NCBI RefSeq assembly: GCF_001039355.2
Contig: NW_019776139.1
Span: forward strand, 1-64,000
DNA length: 64,000 nucleotides
Direction: 5' to 3'
Source: Lingula anatina
Lineage: Eukaryota > Brachiopoda > Lingulata > Lingulida > Lingulidae
Under the pieces are notes generated by a model. It saw only the letters and a list, made by a program, of their open reading frames with translations, was not told the origin of the DNA and searched no databases. Of the stretch, positions 38,101-50,200 are shown piece after piece (the first letter of the stretch is position 1; every line of letters begins with the position of its first letter). The position numbers and the translations under genes were made by a program.

Positions 38101-40810
38101 ACACAGTGAAATTACAACCCACATACCTGCATATATTTTGATGTAATTTATCTTGAAGATCTATGAAATTTTTATAACTGGCCTGAAATAATTATTTAAA
38201 AGACATTTACATGTATTCCTTCATTATTCATGTCTTGTGCTTATTAACAATTTCTTTTTTAGATAATTATATTAAAATACTTAAATGTCATGCCAACAGT
38301 ATAAACTTCAAATACTTCACAAATAGGATCATAATAAAAATTGTAATTATCTTCAATTAATTACTTGAATAAACCATGAAAATATAATAAGTAAATGTTC
38401 ATGAACTTAATCTTAAACAATCTTTAACTCAAAAAGTACACTAAATTTAAATCTTATCTCTAAGTATAATCTTTATGCATTTCTTCTTTTATAAATGTTT
38501 TCCCTTTTAATCTTTTTGGTAACTTAGTAGAAACTTTCTTAAATGTATTTCAGACCCACCTCAGTAAAAGTGATATTTCTAAGAACTGCTGCAACGCAGT
38601 GTGGTCTTATAGCAGCTGTCTAAAACAGAAATTAAAAGAATATCACACTTATGTTGGTCTTAAGTGAATTGTTTGTTGCTTGAAGATGTTGCCGGAATAT
38701 GTTGTTTTAAAATTTTACAATGTTATTTTCAACACTATCACCCTGGTCAAGATACCTGTATATTTCAGAATACCTTCTAAACACATAAAGGTTCTATGTA
38801 TATAGCTTCAACATACACTAGGTCTGATTGTCAGCTCCTGCATAGTGCTGCCCTCTGTTGGAGGGATCTTTTTGTACACTGGGCAAGCCATTCTGAAATA
38901 AAGGCAGGGAATGTACATTGCATTTGACAGATTTGAGCAATTGTAGACTTGGTATTCAGTAAGATCAATTAATTTTGCAAAAATGATATAGGATCAAACA
39001 CATTACTTTACAACTAATTTTTGTAAATAGTTCAAAAGTATGCACATGTAAGTCACACCTTAAAACATTTTCTCTTATATTCCTCACAATTGTACTTACT
39101 TTTCTTTAAAAACAAGTAAACCCCTGACGAGTCCTTCAACACAGAGCAAGTCATATCTGAGTGAAAAAAAAAAGACATTAAAGTTATAAAGCAATTCCAA
39201 ACTTATACATTTACAAATATATGTAATAATATGCTGAACACAGAGACTTCAACTGCCTAACAGCTTTTTGGATTTAAAATTAATTAACTGTCAAAAAAAA
39301 AAAAAAAAGTAATGTTACTGACTGTTCTTAAGTTTGCACAATGTTGAATTCCATTAATGTTTTATACTGATTATTGTTCTTGTACCCATGCCATTGTTAA
39401 CCAATTCTTATCAACATTTAATTCCAATAATACTATATTTACATCTGGGTCCAGTTACTTTCTCTCTCTCTCTCACTCACTCACACACACGCACAATAAA
39501 GTGAAATAATTGTTCTTACAGGTCTAAAATACTAGCTTTTTCGTACTTTTTTAAAAGCTACTACCAAGTGCCCGAGTCAAATTAGTCAATGATTTTTAGT
39601 TTTACAGGTAAGAACAACTTTTGCTATTCTTGAAAATATAATAATAACTAGAGGATCAGAGAGGCGATACCGCCTCCGAATATTGTACCACCAGCTGGAG
39701 CAAGCGCATTCATATAGACCCCCACATATACAAAATAAGGAACACAGCCACCAGTCTTGTGCTTGACAAGCTGTAAAAATGCAATCAACAAGAATTTTCA
39801 AAATATGCAAAAAATATATATATTACTAAAAATGGTACAATCAAAGTTAAGTTCATCGCAAGGTAGGTCAAAGNTGGTGGTACAATAATAATAATAGTAA
39901 TAATAATCATAATAACACTTGCCTATTTGCAGGAATTTCAATTTTATAGATCACTTTGTCTGATCCAGTGCCAGCTTTGTCAGCTCCCTGTTCTTTAGCT
40001 ATCAGTGCATTCTCTGATGTCTTAAAATAACAGAAAAATACATTTTATTTACCAATAAACAAAAACATTTTCTTTCATTCTTTGTGTTAAATTTACTTTT
40101 TCTTTCATTCCTATTCAAACATGTAGTCTTTAGGCTACGAGAATATCTTGATAGTGAGGCTGATAAATTGAGATAACTTTGTAAGTGACATTTGAAAAGT
40201 GACACTTTCTGGATAAATAGGTAAATAACCAAATACCAAATTAGCAAATAATAAATAATTAATAAATAAAGGTGTGTAAATATATCAATGTCAATTGAGG
40301 AAAAAAGATTACCACTTCATCCAGCTCAAGACCAAACTCAAAACATAGCTCATCAAATTCTTCTTCAGCTGAAAAATAAAACGTTAAGTTATTTCTATGC
40401 GATAGTTGACAAATTCTGATAAATGATGCAATATTGAGGTAATGCCTCCGCTTGCCCCTAAATTGATCAAATTGAAGTGGAATTAATTGACAGCAGCCAT
40501 CAATACAACAAAGTGTGTTGGAAAAAAATATATTTATATATACAGAATAATAGCATATTGAATATAATAAGATAAAAATCTGTTAAATGGAAATTACTCC
40601 ACAGCGTGGCTATTCTAATAGTTTACAGTCTAATGCCGTGTACAGGTAGTGGTCATATGAAAATGACTGCTGATCGAGTGATCGTACAAGGGTTGAACAC
40701 GTAATTGACTTCTCATAGCCTATTGGCAACCAGACATTTTCACAATACTTACTGTAGCTTTGCCCCAACCTCTCATAAAGTAGGTCCCGCTCAAGTGCCA
40801 CTGTCGGCAT
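33158..40810 (-). CDS. FARSB: Phenylalanine--tRNA ligase beta subunit (cytosolic)
   Basis: Nineteen exons on the minus strand sum to 1776 nt (591 residues; the human protein has 589): 40810-40753, 40368-40313, 40020-39923, 39156-39100, 38892-38817, 38619-38560, 38182-38127, 37914-37764, 37467-37359, 37029-36897, 36442-36391, 36100-36039, 35743-35637, 35364-35264, 34877-34797, 34537-34445, 34303-34186, 33724-33569, 33309-33158. Landmarks are [16 protein letters not shown] at the start, [11 protein letters not shown] and [12 protein letters not shown] (B3/B4 region), [14 protein letters not shown] (B5 region), and [15 protein letters not shown] and FFPGRCAEV in the catalytic-like C-terminal domain. 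The beta subunit pairs with FARSA as an alpha2-beta2 enzyme charging tRNA-Phe in the cytosol and carries the editing domain. Two introns are non-canonical (AT-AC and GC-AG, listed separately). The start codon lies 409 bp from that of CDC27 on the other strand. Confidence 0.97.
34797..35263. repeat. FARSB exon 15 region duplicated and corrupted at a single-N join
   Basis: Sequence from about 34815 to 35023 (exon 34877-34797 and intron) is repeated at 35025-35263. The first about 140 bases after the N (35024) are degraded: many bases are replaced by their neighbours, giving homopolymer smears and a run of about 38 A. Further on the copy becomes clean. The intact exon is the one at 34797-34877; the second is best explained as low-quality read ends placed next to the good contig, not a real exon duplication. 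Confidence 0.88.
35365..35636 (-). other. U12-type AT-AC intron in FARSB
   Basis: On the minus strand, exon 35743-35637 ends ..GCAG and the intron begins ATATCCTTT, the minor-spliceosome donor consensus. It ends TTTCCAC at 35365, after a branch-site word TCCTTAAC (35382-35375) that places the branch A about 11-12 nt from the AC. No GT or AG sites allow the family sequence to continue, whereas AT-AC joining gives [16 protein letters not shown] exactly in frame and an overall 591-residue protein. Confidence 0.93.
39480..39496. repeat. Short (CT)/(CA)-rich tract
   Basis: A CTCTCTCTCTCACTCACTCACACACAC-type low-complexity stretch around this position in a FARSB intron. Confidence 0.6.
39648..39890. 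repeat. Repeat remnant with GAGGCGATACCGCCTC palindrome and N join
   Basis: Contains the near-palindrome GAGGCGATACCGCCTC (39661-39676) followed by TATTGTACCACCAG. The reverse complement of that last word starts directly after the N at 39874 (TGGTGGTACAATA). This could be the two ends of an inverted-repeat element interrupted by the gap. It lies in a FARSB intron. Confidence 0.45.
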
Positions 40811-41219
40811 TTTCTCAGTTATCTTTTCACGATCAAACGTACCAGACGGAACTTCACATGTGGAAAGTTGCCGATAGCAGTAGCCGCGCGTTGGTCAGGG
40901 CTCCTGTGCACTGTACCGATAATTTCTTGAAATTATTTTAAATTGTACTTAATACTTATAACTTGAAATCAGAGCTTACATGTAGTATGTATTTGCTTTT
41001 AGACTGCCAAGCAATTTGGAAAATATATCGAATTATATTTCAAATGGGCGTTTTAAGTACCCCAGGGTGAAGGTCATTTTGCAAATTTGTATCTTGCATT
41101 AGCCTATACGACATTTATCTACAATGGCCGTTGCAAGAAAGTAAACTTGTACCTGAATTAACTGCTGGTACAGGACTCAAAAGGGGATATTATATAATTG
41201 AGCGGATACACAGCGAACC
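40811..41219. promoter_or_regulatory. Bidirectional promoter region between FARSB and CDC27
   Basis: Only 409 bp separate the start codons of two head-to-head housekeeping genes. The interval has no TATA box at a plausible position. It holds a CG-containing patch near the FARSB side (AGCCGCGCGTTGG, about 40882-40894) and a GACGGAAC word resembling an ETS site (40847-40854). Shared control is inferred from geometry; no start sites were measured. Confidence 0.65.
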
Positions 41220-44200
41220 ATGGTTGTTCTGGAGCCTGTACAGGTGGGTTATTTTTTATATGATCCCTCACAGTAAAGTTTATAATTGAACTTGATCCGT
41301 CTTGTCAAATTTCCTGGAACATTCTCTCAGCTGATCTGAATCATAACATAAGTGTAGCAACTTTTCGAACTGCGGAGTCTACAGAGTAACGGTCATGAAC
41401 CATATAAATTCATACGTATTCGAGTTTTGAATCGGTGGATCGGAATGCCCTCCATCGGTATAAAAATAATGACATTCCGCAACTTCTATTGGCACCGTGA
41501 TTAATAAGGGACGGACACTGACGTGACACAAACAGCCCAGTTAATTACAGCATGTGATAGGTAACCGAGCCGAGGAAAAGCAATATGCTCTCCTTGCAAC
41601 GAATACTGTCTGAGATACGTTGTTTATACAGTATATATTAATGCTAACTTTGAGAAGTAGTTGTTAACTTGAAGAGATGGGTAGGTTTATATTTACTTAA
41701 AATAAAGCTAGTCAGTTATTGATGGCAGGCATTAATATAATTGATAATAAAATGAGAACTGAAGAGATGTGTGAAACTCATCTTTAAGACATGGATGTAA
41801 AGGGTTTTGATACTTTTTCTGGAGACCAATGTCAGATTTACTTAAATCCATTCATTTCAAAAACTGTATAGAAATCATTCATTTGGCCCTATATTACCCT
41901 AATTATAAGCCTCACAATTTTTCTGTTTGAAATCAAACAAAACTTGAATGTTGTAAAGATAGCACAATCAAAAGTAACTTGGCATTTTGGAGATTTTTTC
42001 AGGAAGATGTTAGTATTATCTTTTCTTATTTCTTTTGGAATGCAACTAGTAAAAATGCAATTGGATGGATGTCATGTAAACTGAGTGGATATATTGCTGT
42101 TACTTTTCAGGCAGCTGTTTGGCATGCATTGAACCATTACGACTACCATGATGCTATATTTTTAGCAGAGAGATTATATGCAGAAGGTAAAGTGATTTAC
42201 AGGTGGTAAATGAAAGCATCTTCAGTCAACACATGTTGACATGAGCTGAGTTTCATCAAAAGTGTCCACTGAAATGAATTTGTGTGCAATAAGAAAGTTT
42301 TAGTTCTGGATAAGCCATCATAACTTTGTGTTAATCTGAATGACTGATGCATTGTTTTACAATATTGACAAAATGATTTAAAGCTGTACTTGGAAAAAGT
42401 CTGTAAATTGACATTGTTTTCTTTGTTGTGGTTTAGTAAACAGCGATGAAGCCCTCTTTCTCCTGGCTACATGTTACTATAGATGTGGTAAACCTATCAG
42501 GGCTTATACTTTATTAAAAAGCACTGGATGCCCCACTCCCCAGTGTAAATATCTTATGGCAAGATGCTGCCTGGATCTAAACAAGTAAGCTTGGACATTT
42601 TTTTATCTTTTATTCATAACATTTTCTTTTAATTGACTATATGTAAGTGTAATGTATTTTATGTGATGTTTATTTACTTGTTTTGTTTTTAATGGCTTGA
42701 CAGATGGTTGAATTCATATCATTTCAACAGCTTTAATCTAGACCACTTAAATTCACGTAGTAGTAATGATTTTTGTTCAGTGTTTTAAATATAAATGTTT
42801 TATATATAAATCAATCTTGCAGGACAGTATGATATACGAAGGGTTTTATTTGATTACTTACTAGTACATATTTTACAGGTTGTCTGAGGCAGAGATGACT
42901 TTGGGGGGTAGTATTCTGATGAAAAGTAAAACTCCTGATGAATATATTGCTGAATTTGGAGATGCTGCTAGCTATGCGTTAGCCCTGCTTGCTCAGATTT
43001 ACAGGTAGGATTTCGTAACTTGACAAAACAGTTGTTTTGGTACCACAGGCAACCTTAACAGAAGTAACATTAAAAAAGGATTGCCAAAACTGTTGTGCAA
43101 CTTTTGCAGGTTTAAAATTCACATATGGGCCAATTTATATATTCTTTGACATCAAAGTGTTATGAAATGAATGTTACGTATTATTTGTTTCTTTTTGTTA
43201 TAGCAAAACAGATCGCCAAGGCAAGGCAGCTGATTATTATCAAAAGAGTTTAAAGTTAAATCCTTTCATGTGGTCATCTTTTGAAAAACTGTGTCATTTA
43301 GGTGAGTGGAAAATTAAAAAATAGTTGTTGCATAGTTATACTCTTTATTTATTTAGATCACTAAGTGAATTTTCATGTTTAAAGTAAATATGATAGTTCT
43401 GTAGAGCACTTATTTAACTTCTTCTGGAAAATATACAGCTAAATATTTTTGGCGGAAAACGTCTTCTTGTTCTACCTCTAAGATAAACTAGTTTAAACAA
43501 AAAGATGCAAATGAGATGGTCAATTAAAATTTTATGCCAATTCAGGAGAAAAACCAGATGCATCCAGGGTTTTCAAAGTTTCCAGTAGCAACACAGTAGT
43601 GGCTCACAACATTTATAACTACTCCCACCCTGTAGTGGTCATCTCCACACCACAGCAACAACAACAGGGTCAGCACTGTCCACATCCTCAGGAACAACAA
43701 ACTCCAGCTCCAGTACCACGTGTATGTACATCAGTAGAGTTATCATAAGAATTTTAGTCAATGATAGCTTGGTTTTTAAAGAAGGATGCGAATTCAGTCG
43801 ATAAAAGTATTGATAGACATACAGATATACAGTGTAATAAGTATAATATATATATATATCTATATGACTTTCTTTCATAATTTTTTTTCGAATCTGTTTT
43901 TTTTTTCTTGGCACTTTTCTAATCTTGAATCGCCCCCAGACCCCTGGTCGTAAGGCACCAAGCCCTTTCTTACTATTTTTTTTTTTTACACTACAAAGTC
44001 GTGTCTGAAAGAGTATATAAATTGAAGTTTTGATATAAGTATTTTAATGTTGATACAGGACACGGCATTTCAGCTGCTGAATGATGTTCCTGAAAATGTC
44101 GGTGGTTTGGATGAAAATTTCTCCACCCCAGATCCCCCAGGGTTGGGAGGCCTGGTGTCTGCCCCTGCTGCCCCCATTACTGCCAAGGGCATGAGAACGC

Positions 44201-47200
44201 GGCCCAGGGCAGGGAGAAGTATCCTAGGGGCGGCTGCTTCAATAAGCCCACTTACACCTAGGTAGGCCATTGATATATCAGCTTTATTATTCATTTTATT
44301 AATGTGATTGCTATAAATTACAAAACATGAAGACTAGAAAATACATAATGTAACCTTGTATTGTAATTATTTTATTTGAAGCTCTAAAAGAACCAAACAC
44401 AGACTAGTAAATAGCATGGAATAAGAGCATTTGAATTTTCTTAGCCAACATCAGCAAGATTTGATCAAAACATTTGTCATACAACAAATTTTCATCTTAC
44501 CTCTTAAACCAGTTCACAGTAGTCAACACTGAAAAAAAGTAGAACCTGTTATAATTGATTCTTAATTATTATAGTTGAAATTATAATTTTCAGTTTTGGA
44601 GTACTACCGTTGGATACTCCCAGTCCTGCCGGGCTCTCCATCAGTACCTCCCCCTTCATCACACCACTACCACAGCCCAACTTGGATTCTCAGGGATTTG
44701 ATTTGAGAGCACCTGCCAAAAAAGTGAGACCCGATAGTTATTAGTCTAGATAATAGTAGAGATGAACAACATATTGATGTAGCAGAATTCAACAACGTGT
44801 GGTTTGTGAACTTAGTATCAAAATAATTTTTGAAAAACGGGATTGGAAGAAAATTGGCAAATGTTTTTTTTTCTTGGACTAGTAACTGTTGTTTGTTTGC
44901 AGGTGAAATACGAAAAGTTGAAAGAAAAAAGGGGTTATTATTGGAAAAAATTATACGCATTTATCATGAGGATTATTTGTATGAAGGATTTATTCTGAGT
45001 ATTTCATTTTTTTGTCACAGACTGGAGCACTTAGGAGTCAAGCAGAACCTAATCGTCCACCAGTGTTTAGTCAGTCGGTAACATGCAATACCAATGCCCA
45101 GACTCCCAGTCCACAGTCAGGGTAACCTTTTACTTTACTGCAGTTTGTGGTATCAGTGCCAAGTTAAAGTGTAAATTACTGAAACATTATCATATTTTAT
45201 TATTGCTTAGAATGATCTTTATCCAGTTTCTTTCCCTCTAGTGCATTTGTTTTTTGCTTTCGTCAAATTACAGTTGAATTGATTTAACATCATCAAATGT
45301 TTCAGATAGTTAGATGCTAATTTCCATTTCTCTACTATCAAAGTAGATTATATTCTATCAGCATTTGTGAAAACTTCATATTTCAGACCTCAAAATACCT
45401 CTCAAAATGTGCCACATCTAAGAAGAAGCTCAAGGTTGTTTACTAATTCTAATTCAAATTCTGTGAAGGTGAGTGCTCTTGTTCAAATTATCTTTTTAAA
45501 AAGTAGCATTTTCTAAATTTAGTACTACTTAACAATTTTTACTGATGAAAGATTCCTTTTACTTAGAGACCAGAAAATGCAGTGCATATTATTATTATTA
45601 TTATTTTGATATATGACATTTATCATATTTGTATTTCAACTAAGGAAAATAATAAAAGTCAAGGCAGAGGAAAATTCACTAGTCCGAAAGGCCCAGCTAG
45701 AAGATCAAAAACAAGAACTACAAAAACTCAAGAAATGAACGAGATTAACAAATCAGAAAATAAGCAGGACTGTGAAATCCAAAAATCTGCTACACTCACT
45801 TTACAGTCTCAGCAGAAACAATCTACAGGTAAATGTAGAAAATAAATCAGTAAATTATGCAATGTTATTAAAATGATGTTCCATTGGATTGATATATTGA
45901 ATAAGTTCAAAATTACTCATTATCAAGAAGAAATATGATGTTTATTATGATTAAAATTTTGCATTTAGAATTGATGATGTATTTGTAACTCTTTGCATTA
46001 GGCAGAAAAACTTTTTTCAAAACACGACTATAAAAGTACCTGATGCTTCTCTTTTATTAGATGGTCTAATGTCGCTGCTCCAAGAGTTAGGTAAAGCATA
46101 TCTAGCATTAGCACAATATGACTGCCAGAGGGCGCTGGAGTTGTTTGGCTCTCTCCCTGCACATCAGCATCAGACTGGGTGGGTCATGGCGCAGATAGGC
46201 AGGGCGCATTTTGAAATGGCGGAATATCAAAAGGTATGGCAGTAGGCACTACGATCATGTAACAATATTTTATTCAAATATCTAGACCTTATGTCCAAAT
46301 CAATATTTTGGACTAAACCAATGACTTACCTGGAAAAAAGTTTTAAATAATGAAGAAATAAAATTATAATAAAAGACTAATAATGATAGTGAGAAAGTAG
46401 GTAAATAAATAATTAGAAAAGTATTAAATATAAGATATTTGACCTTTTTCAATCAAGTCAGTATGTTTAGGGTTGGACCAAAGTGTAAAAAAAAAAAAAA
46501 CTGTGCATAAGAGTTTTTTCTGTGACATACAGTCACATAAGGCATAACAAACACTGATTTTTAACTTGAAGTGATTCTCTTAGATGTAAAATTGAAATGA
46601 TTACTCAGTTTGAATCCATTTTTAAAATGATTTTGAATTTTTTAATCAGGCAGAGAAGATGTTTGAAACCATGAGAAGAGTAGCCCCACATTACTTCCAC
46701 GGACTAGAAATTTACAGCACCACCTTGTGGCACCTCCAGAAAGATGTCCAGCTGTCCAAGCTAGCTCAGGAACTTACAGAATTAGATAAAGAAGCACCAC
46801 AGGTAACTTAAGTAAAGTGCCTGGGCTAAATGAAGGTTCAGTCAAGGCATGTGGTTTCATTATTTTAGCGAAATAAGAGTTTCTAAACCAATTAATGACA
46901 TATTTGTTGAAGATAGTGAAATTTCTCTTAGGTAAATTATGATATGTGTAGCTTAAACTGAAACTCGGTTGTTGTTAAATGTGTGAAAAGTTTATCTTTT
47001 AGTTACACCATTTCATTTAAGGATTTGTTTCATCGCTATTTGAAAACACCCTTTGAAAATAAGATTGAGCAATTTTCTAGGCTGATAATCTCAATGTTTA
47101 CAAAAACTTATAACTATTTCCATTAACAAGTCGAGCAGATCTTTAGGTGGTAGACTTAATCTTTTCACATTTAACAAAACAAGGCCATTTTCCACATGGA

Positions 47201-50200
47201 GTCTCTAAGGTCTTTATGCTGATGCATTTAGTAGTATAATATGAAATGAGGGTATAAACTATTTGATGATTGCTTTTTTTCCAGTCGTGGTGTGCCGCAG
47301 GCAACTGTTTTAGTCTTCAGCGGGAACATGACACTGCAATCAAATTTTTCCAGAGAGCTGTGCAGGTGAGTGACATTTTGATATAACACATAACCCATAC
47401 AAATACGAAAAGCCATTTCCTGAGAGAGAGATTTATATGTCGGGCTGGTGTTTACTTAAAGTTACAGCAATTTTCTCGATGTTTTATTTACCACAAAGGA
47501 GCAGTGCACATATAAATTGAAAGATGTGCTTCTTGAAAACAACATTGGCAGTCACACCTGTCCAGATTTGTAAAGAATTATTTTTATTTATTTTTTTATC
47601 AAATGTGACTTATGTGAGTGATCCTTGGCTATTTGGGCTGTGAATTCCTTGTTGCAGGTGGAACCCAGCTTTGCTTATGCCTACACTCTGCTGGGCCATG
47701 AGTACGTGTTGACTGAGGAGTTTGACAAGGCCATGTCATGCTTCAGGAATGCCATTAGAGTAGATCCAAGACATTATAATTCTTGGTAAGAAAACTTGAT
47801 AAATGAGGTCTCAAATGCTCTGAAGCCTTGTACTTTGAAAACAGTTTTTACCCTTTGATTTTGTTGAAGTATTCATTATTAAGAGAATCATCTAAATTGA
47901 AAAATACCAACTCAGTGATATTGCTATCTAATGAATGTTGAAGCTTTATGAAAGTCAAGTATTTAAAAAGAAAACATTTTTTTAGGTATGGTGTTGGAAT
48001 GATATTTTATAAGCAGGAGAAGTTTGGTTTGGCTGAAGTTCACTTCAAGAAAGCTTTAACCATCAACCCACAAAGTTCAGTTCTTTTATGTCATATTGGA
48101 GTGGTGAGTAAGAAAAAAAGAAAATAGTTCTTATCTTTATCGAAGAAGGGCCATTTTCTTTAATTTCAAATTTTATGTTTTGGAATTAGCGAAAAAATAA
48201 TTGGTTTATGCTGCTTATGCATATTTTTGTTTGAATTCTGAATGAATGAAATAAGGTAAATAAGTGGTTAATACTAAAAGATTCTTAAAGAAATTATTTA
48301 TAGGTTCACTTCATTGCTCCCTTGCAACATAGAAATGATTTTTCTTTTAACTTTTCATAATAACTAAATTCTAGGTTCAACACCATCTTCAAAAATCAGA
48401 CAATGCATTAGTTACACTGAATAAAGCCATAGCATCAGATCCAAAGAACCCTCTGTGCAAGTTCCACAAAGCATCCATCCTGTTTGCTAATGATAAACAC
48501 AGGGTAAGTATGTTCTTGGAATTGATGTGTTTTGGATGAAATTCATTTGTTTGGCAAGTACTTGGTATGGTTTGTCCGTAGATGGCCTTTTGTTCACGTA
48601 TCCCACAATGCCTCGCTCGCACATGCTCAGTTGGCTTCTCCACAACTTCCTGTTCCTGTGTTGTTATCTATCCACATGGCTAGTAAAAGAATAGGCTTGG
48701 CAGTTGGAGTGGGAATTCTCAGCTTGATATTGTATCACATACTGCACACTGACACCAGAGAGAAGCCACACTATGACCTCGTTGTGGTTATTTTGTCAGC
48801 AAGAGAGAATTTTTTACAAAGACAAACAATCAGGGAAGCTTGGCTTCAGACCACAAAACACCTTGAAGATGAAGTCCTTGTCAGATTTTCTGTTGGGCAG
48901 AAAGACTGTAATGTTCATCCTGATGATCGCATGGATCAGTTCTCTTGTCGAGATATGAATTTAACTGAGGAAATAGCTACAGATGAGGAGAAATATGCCC
49001 TGTCATATAATGTTAATGAACAGCACAATCCCAGAGAATCTTTATCTGCACATGAAATTTCATTCCATGTTCATGTACCCGTTGCCTTGAACAAACTTGG
49101 TATTTTAGAGGATTCTTTCAACAAGAAAGAGGAAATCTCAGTGGCTTTGCTGAGTGCTGACACTGAAGAAGTAGTAGTCAACACTACATTCCAATATGAA
49201 GAGATTCACTCTTATAGTACAGTAGACGGTTATGTGTACAGAAATGTTGAGCCTTTTCTATTACCAAAAGATTTTGAAGGTATTATAAGAATACAAGAAG
49301 AAGAGGGCATTAAAGACAATATCTTCTTCCCAGGCACGAGTCGTGTTCCTAAAGCTCAGAATGTAATCAGTGTTACAATATTTGATCTGTATGGAAGACC
49401 AGCAGTGTCTCTGGTCTCCATGGGTTATCAGGTCTATACCCCAGAGAATGTGAAGGAACATGTAGCCCAGAGAGATCAGAGGCGTGCCACATGGAAGGCA
49501 CACCTTGGTTCTGTAGAGGCACAATTGATTCAGGAAGCAGAGAAGCACCACGACCTTGTGTTTGTGGATGTATTAGATACCTATCGTAACCTTCCAAACA
49601 AGCTACTACACACCTGGGCATGGATGACTGACAATGTGCAGTTTAGATTTGCCATGAAAACTGATGATGACTGTTATGTAGATATTGAAAGTGTGTACAG
49701 ACAGCTTAATCAGGCGGAGTTTAGGGGACAGGAGAAACTGTGGTTGGGTAACTTTAGAGAAGACTGGATAGTAGAGAGGGCTGGGAAGTGGGCAGAGCTC
49801 GATTACACTGCCCCTGTTTACCCTAGCTTTGCCTGTGGTTCAGGCAGTGTCGTGTCAGCAGATCTTGTTTATTGGTTGTCTAGCAACAGTCACATGTTGA
49901 AAACATACCAGGGAGAGGATGTTTCCATGGGGATATGGTTGGCTGCCCTGGGGGTGGGATATATGGAGGATGACAGGTGGAAATGTACCAAAGATTGCAC
50001 TACTGGCATGTTGAGCTTGCCTGAGCTGAATGTGTTAGAAATGAAAAAAGTTTGGGAAAATAAAGAGAAATGTGGGAACCCATGTCGATGTGAAGACTGA
50101 TTTAACCATCTGGAAAGAAATTTTATTGATTTTTGTGGTAGGTTGGAAGTGTTTTAAGTAGGATATTTTTTAGAAAGGGTTATATTGAAGATTATATATA

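Larger units (their letters stand above)
39157..39922 (-). other. GC-AG intron in FARSB
   Basis: The donor reads ATAG|GCAAGTG on the minus strand, the strong form typical of GC-AG introns, and the acceptor is CACTCAG at 39157. The split Arg codon (AG/A) in PANR/YDLLC confirms the join. The intron contains the N at 39874. Confidence 0.9.

Noticed and set aside
41979-42209. 76-codon ORF covering CDC27 exon 2
   Set aside because: It is the exon read with its upstream intron. The true exon begins at the acceptor before 42111.
49261-49621. Minus-strand ORFs inside the glycosyltransferase gene
   Set aside because: Antisense shadows of a clear GT31 coding frame.
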